Shown in pieces: positions 29,741 through 33,189 of a stretch of DNA of 33,189 bases. The notes below the pieces were generated by a model. The model was given only the letters and a program-made list of their open reading frames with translations, did no database searches and was not told the DNA's origin. The stretch is taken from NCBI GenBank assembly GCA_036491035.1, contig DASXCU010000021.1:1-33189 (forward strand). The letters are read 5' to 3'. Positions within the stretch are counted from its first letter, which is position 1. Each line of letters starts with the position of its first letter. The translations under genes and the position numbers were made by a program. The stretch comes from Galbitalea sp036491035. GTDB lineage: Bacteria; Actinomycetota; Actinomycetes; Actinomycetales; Microbacteriaceae.

Positions 29741-32314
29741 CTAATTCCCGTCTCGTCCAACTGTCTCCCCGAGGGCAACCTCTTCATTGCCGGCCTCCGC
29801 TTCCAACGGCTTCGCGAACCTGCGGAAGTAGATGTAGATACCGACGCAGATCGCGGCGAAGGCGGCGAGCACGACGATCCAGATCCAGAGCGACCCGTGC
29901 AGCGCATCCCAGTTACCCTCCCACGGCACCACCGCCAGCACGAACACGACCAGGGTCAGGAAGTAGAAGACTCCCCACAGCACGCGCGAGTGCGCGTAGA
30001 CCCGCTCACCCTCGAGGAATCGTAACGGCAGCAACTCCACGAGCAGGGCGACGACGCCCTCCGTTGTGATCGCGACGAGGGTCTCGACGAGCAGGGCTGT
30101 TCCGAACGATTTGCCCTCGCCCTCGGCGCCGCCGAGCGTCAGTGTCGAGTAGCCGATCCACGCGGCGATCGCCATGATCAGCACGATGCTGGTGCGCAGG
30201 ATGACCGTGCGCCAGGCGAACCCGGCAGCCGACTTGCCCTGGATCGTGAGCCCCAGGATGAGCCCGATCAGGAAGCCGGGCGAGAAGTGCAGCAGGCGGG
30301 AGATCAGCACGCCGACGATGGTCAGCACCAGGCCATAGGGGCGCGTGCTGACCGCGGCGACGATGTTCCACTGCACCCGCGCGACGAGCCCGGTGAGGGC
30401 GTTCGCCACATAGCCGACCAGGAACAGTGCGATGCCCGCGGCCAGGACCAGACGCAGCGAGGCGAGCGTCCAACCAAACTTGGGGTCCGCGAATCCGAAC
30501 AGGATGCCCGTAGCGACGGTCACGAGAATCCCGCCGACGACGGGTGCCGACCGGAACCAGGCGCTCATTCGGCTCAGCCATCCCGGGGCCCGCGCCTTGC
30601 CGAACCGACGCTCGAAGCGCTCGGACTGCTCGGCGATGGTCGCATTGAGAAGGTGCGCCGGAAGTACCGCAAGAAGAAGGAGCACGAGACCGATCTCGAT
30701 GGCGGAGACGATCTTGTTTGGGTGCAGCGCGACATCCGCGATCGGTGTCAGGGCTCGGGTCAGGATGTTCGGCGCGATTGCCGCGCCGCCCGCAGCTCCC
30801 TCGGTGCCGTGCGATGCGGTCGGCTTCGAGTTGTCGACACCGGTCTTCGTTCCGCCGCCGGAGTCCGACGTCGGCTTCGACGTGACCGTGATCGCCTGGT
30901 TCTGCGTCGTGGTGACGATGCCGGGTCCGGATGCGGTGACCTGGATCGTGTGCGGGCCGAGCTCAACGCCAGCCGGGATTGTCACCGTCTGGGTGAACGT
31001 GCCGTCGGCGGCCGCGACCACGGTGCCGAGATCTGTGGGTGTCGAGTGCAGGATCGTGTCGAGCGAGGTTCCGACCGGCAGTCCCGACCCGGTGATCGTG
31101 ATCGTGTCACCGGGGTGAAGGTTGGTCAGGTCGCCGCTGACGGTGAACGACCACACCGGGATGACGTCGCCGGGCTTGCTGCTGTCCGGTGTCGTCGGCG
31201 TTCCCGGCGCCGTAAAGCTGATCGTTCCGATCGCGGTCGCGGACGACATACCGCCCGTGATGTAGACGTCGTAGTCGTCGTAGTGCGGGCTGCCGTCGCC
31301 CGCCTCCGTTGCCGTGTCGACATCCACCGCGCTGAGGGTGTGTGCGCCGTCGCCGAGCGCGGACGTCGTGCAGGTCCAGTCTTCGAGATCGGCATCAGCC
31401 GAGTCTTCGCCGGTGTCGGTCGCCTGGCATAGCGGCACGTTGCTCTCGTTCAGAACCTCGATCGCTCCGTCCTCGAACGACGATGGATCCGCCGTGCCGG
31501 TCACGGTGACGGTCTTCGAGGACGAATTAGCGACGGCGGAGACGACGAGAATACTGTTCTCGGGCACATAGAAGAGACCGTTGTTCTGGTCGTCCTCATA
31601 GGTGAAACCATCGCCGTCCGTCGCCTGCTGCGACTGGGTCGCCACGTAAACGCCACCCTGATAGCTCAGAGTGCATGACTGCTGGGCCGCCGCATCCGTG
31701 TACGTGCCTACCGGCGAGTAGTAGTTGGCGTCACTCGGGCAGTTCGGCCCGTCGGACCAGCCCTCGCCTGAGATGAAAGTCTGTGTGCCGGCGACGTCGT
31801 CGTTGTCCCCCGATTCGGTCGTCGTGAGTTGGAGGCCGCCCGGCACGAACGAATAACTGACGACCGGGGTGGTAGAGAAGTTTTCCCCTTCTTCGCTTGG
31901 GTTGAGTACATCGAACGCCAACACGTTCTGTGCGAGGGTGCCATCCGCGTTCTGCTGATGGATGACGATGGTCTGGTGGCCATCCGGGTATCCGTCGCTG
32001 GGTGCGAAGTCGCACGACCAACTCGTTCCGCCGCTCGCGCCCCTGCAAGTGGTGTCGCCCGCCACGCTGACGTCGGCACCGGTCACCGTTGAGCTGGCGC
32101 TCTTCGATCCGCCGAAGACCAGGTCGCCCTCATAGTCGTCCAGGATCGGCAAAGTGCGGTCACTGAACGCCGCCGTGAACGACGTGTCCGTCGAAGCGCT
32201 CGCGGGCGCGGCAAGGCCCACGCTGGCGCCGAGGGCAATGGCGAGCGAGAGCAGGGTTATGACGAAGGGGCGTAGGGGGCGACGCACGAGAAACCATTCG
32301 GGGAAATGGGGCAC
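29741..32314 (-). CDS. Large chimeric protein: signal peptide, Ig-like extracellular segments and multi-pass membrane domain
   Basis: An 857-residue protein I do not recognise as a named family. Residues 1-40 form a Sec signal (cleavage after ASA). About 41-500 is an extracellular, Asp/Ser/Thr-rich beta region with cysteine pairs (CRG..WSCD; CPSD..CTLS; CQAT..WTC). It includes Ig-like folds: TVTVTGTADPSSFEDG..GAHTLSAVD, then a second with GDTITITGSGLPVGTSL and GPHTIQVTASG. A Gly/Thr linker follows (about 500-535). The C-terminal third has about eight membrane helices (IEIGLVLLLLAVLPAHLL, GGILVTVATGILFGFADPKFGW, ...) with a basic and acidic cytoplasmic end. The GTG at 32314 has AAGAG 7 nt upstream; a second GTG at 32287 is possible. 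It may be an exported-structure sensor or scaffold, but that is speculation. Confidence 0.8.
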   Translation of the reverse strand: MPHFPEWFLVRRPLRPFVITLLSLAIALGASVGLAAPASASTDTSFTAAFSDRTLPILDDYEGDLVFGGSKSASSTVTGADVSVAGDTTCRGASGGTSWSCDFAPSDGYPDGHQTIVIHQQNADGTLAQNVLAFDVLNPSEEGENFSTTPVVSYSFVPGGLQLTTTESGDNDDVAGTQTFISGEGWSDGPNCPSDANYYSPVGTYTDAAAQQSCTLSYQGGVYVATQSQQATDGDGFTYEDDQNNGLFYVPENSILVVSAVANSSSKTVTVTGTADPSSFEDGAIEVLNESNVPLCQATDTGEDSADADLEDWTCTTSALGDGAHTLSAVDVDTATEAGDGSPHYDDYDVYITGGMSSATAIGTISFTAPGTPTTPDSSKPGDVIPVWSFTVSGDLTNLHPGDTITITGSGLPVGTSLDTILHSTPTDLGTVVAAADGTFTQTVTIPAGVELGPHTIQVTASGPGIVTTTQNQAITVTSKPTSDSGGGTKTGVDNSKPTASHGTEGAAGGAAIAPNILTRALTPIADVALHPNKIVSAIEIGLVLLLLAVLPAHLLNATIAEQSERFERRFGKARAPGWLSRMSAWFRSAPVVGGILVTVATGILFGFADPKFGWTLASLRLVLAAGIALFLVGYVANALTGLVARVQWNIVAAVSTRPYGLVLTIVGVLISRLLHFSPGFLIGLILGLTIQGKSAAGFAWRTVILRTSIVLIMAIAAWIGYSTLTLGGAEGEGKSFGTALLVETLVAITTEGVVALLVELLPLRFLEGERVYAHSRVLWGVFYFLTLVVFVLAVVPWEGNWDALHGSLWIWIVVLAAFAAICVGIYIYFRRFAKPLEAEAGNEEVALGETVGRDGN

Positions 32315-32361
32315 AAAACACTCTTGTCAGAGATTATGGCCTCAAATCGGGCGAACCCGCA

Positions 32362-32394
32362 TGGGTAATTGTTGCTCACTGCCAGAATTACCCA
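32362..32394. promoter_or_regulatory. Perfect 9-bp inverted repeat abutting the CPBP start codon
   Basis: TGGGTAATT (32362-32370) and AATTACCCA (32386-32394) are exact reverse complements 15 nt apart. The right arm ends immediately before the GTG at 32395. It may be a protein operator in the 80-nt divergent region or an mRNA hairpin that controls initiation. Confidence 0.6.
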
Positions 32395-33174
32395 GTGCAG
32401 CTTGCCCTTCTCGCCCTCTTCCTCGTCGTCGCGGTGCTCCTTGTCGCGCGCGCCGCGAACCGGGAGCGACGCGACTACCGCCGCTTCAAGCGGCTGACGT
32501 CGACGCGCGAACGCCAGCTCGTTCTGGGGAAGTGGCTGCGCGCATCCTTCCTTCTTAATGGCGGGCTCGCGGCGGCCGTGCTGCTGGCGTCCTGGAACTA
32601 CATCGCTCCCGCGTCCCGCAGCGCGCTCGAATGGCCACCGCTGGCGGGTCTGCACTCCTGGCTGAGCGGCGGGGTCGGATGGTCCGTCGGAATCGGCGTG
32701 GCGATTGTCGCCACCCTGGTGCTGGTGGTGCCCGTCTTCCTGCTTCGCCGGCAGGTCAACGAACTCCCGGCCATCGGCGATGTCGGGGCGCTGCTCCCCC
32801 GCACCCGCGGTGAGCTCAAGTACGGCGCCGGACTGTCGATCAACGCCGGCATCGTCGAGGAGCTGCTCTTCCGACTCGGGATGCCCGCACTGCTGTTCGG
32901 GATCACCGGCAACGGGGTGGTCGCCTTCGTCGGCGCTTCCGTACTGTTCGGGCTGCTGCACATCTACCAAAAGTTCTGGGGCGTGCTCGGGGCGACCCTA
33001 CTTGGCCTCGTGTTCTCGCTCGTGTACCTGCTGACCGGATCCATCTGGATTGTGATCGTCGTTCACGCGATCATCGACCTGCGCTCCCTCATCCTGCTGC
33101 CGCTACTCGTGCAGAACGTCTGGCACAAGACCGGCGATGCCGAGCCGACCGTCGCCGACGCGGACGAGGCGTAG
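32395..33174 (+). CDS. CPBP-family intramembrane metalloprotease
   Basis: A 259-residue polytopic membrane protein with the CPBP (CAAX protease and bacteriocin-processing) domain. Motif 1 EELLFR (155-160) supplies the two glutamates and arginine, motif 2 is FGLLHI (H189), and the later VVHAIID (H224, D228) completes the set. N-terminal helices (about 2-20, 50-68, 95-117) precede it. The family comprises intramembrane glutamyl proteases such as Rce1, used in prenyl-protein processing, bacteriocin immunity or peptide maturation; no bacteriocin or substrate gene is visible nearby. The start is GTG with no clear ribosome-binding site and with an inverted repeat directly before it. It diverges from the Ig-like membrane protein gene. 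The C-terminus is complete. Confidence 0.88.
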   Translation: MQLALLALFLVVAVLLVARAANRERRDYRRFKRLTSTRERQLVLGKWLRASFLLNGGLAAAVLLASWNYIAPASRSALEWPPLAGLHSWLSGGVGWSVGIGVAIVATLVLVVPVFLLRRQVNELPAIGDVGALLPRTRGELKYGAGLSINAGIVEELLFRLGMPALLFGITGNGVVAFVGASVLFGLLHIYQKFWGVLGATLLGLVFSLVYLLTGSIWIVIVVHAIIDLRSLILLPLLVQNVWHKTGDAEPTVADADEA

Positions 33175-33189
33175 GGTCGCGACATGGAA

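Noticed and set aside
33184..33189. Start of another plus-strand gene (ATG GAA) at the window edge
   Set aside because: Only two codons are visible; a GTAGGG upstream could be a ribosome-binding site but there is too little sequence to support a gene.

Overview
The window is high-GC, densely packed bacterial chromosome. Content points to an actinobacterium, most likely Microbacteriaceae: a DUF222-HNH endonuclease with an actinobacterial-type LexA box, the run eno / ftsB-divIC / DUF501 / membrane-anchored S8 protease / NDH-2, many GTG starts with 4-nt stop-start overlaps, and promoters whose -10 boxes sit so close to the start codon that leaderless mRNAs are expected. I see no prophage, insertion sequence or CRISPR array. 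The family assignment is inference from gene content.

Left part (1-9074). Two paralogous secreted/lipoprotein genes of unknown function, each built from two related halves, flank a RIO-type kinase that is preceded by a 19-codon leader ORF. Then come lemA-htpX (minus) diverging from apt (plus), and a minus-strand operon of an MFS transporter, a PLP alanine-racemase-fold enzyme and an aldonolactone-oxidase-like flavoprotein.

Middle (9224-16529). A tRNA with anticodon UAA that lacks the long variable arm expected of tRNA-Leu, and a LysM lipoprotein, precede the most interesting block. A clear sigma-70-like promoter and a ~180-nt leader drive a processive GT2 synthase, then two membrane-tethered right-handed beta-helix proteins (overlapping reading frames) and, 105 nt later, a UDP-glucose/GDP-mannose dehydrogenase. 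Synthase, uronate-precursor enzyme and beta-helix modifiers together resemble the logic of alginate or hyaluronan systems. I infer a uronic-acid exopolysaccharide pathway of a Gram-positive type.

Right-middle (16539-25065, minus). DUF5655, NDH-2, S8 protease, DUF501, FtsB/DivIC, enolase, HisRS and a TetR regulator run head to tail. A 372-nt gap with palindromic TetR-operator candidates and two strong hairpins follows, then mazG, whose start is abutted by a 16-bp tandem repeat.

Right end (25167-33189). A FUSC-family transporter gene overlaps the end of a DUF222-HNH gene that carries a perfect LexA box on its -10 element, suggesting SOS control of both. Beyond are a DHA2-type MFS exporter, an unusual 857-residue protein fusing extracellular Ig-like segments to a multi-pass membrane domain, and a divergent CPBP intramembrane protease with a perfect inverted repeat ending at its start codon.
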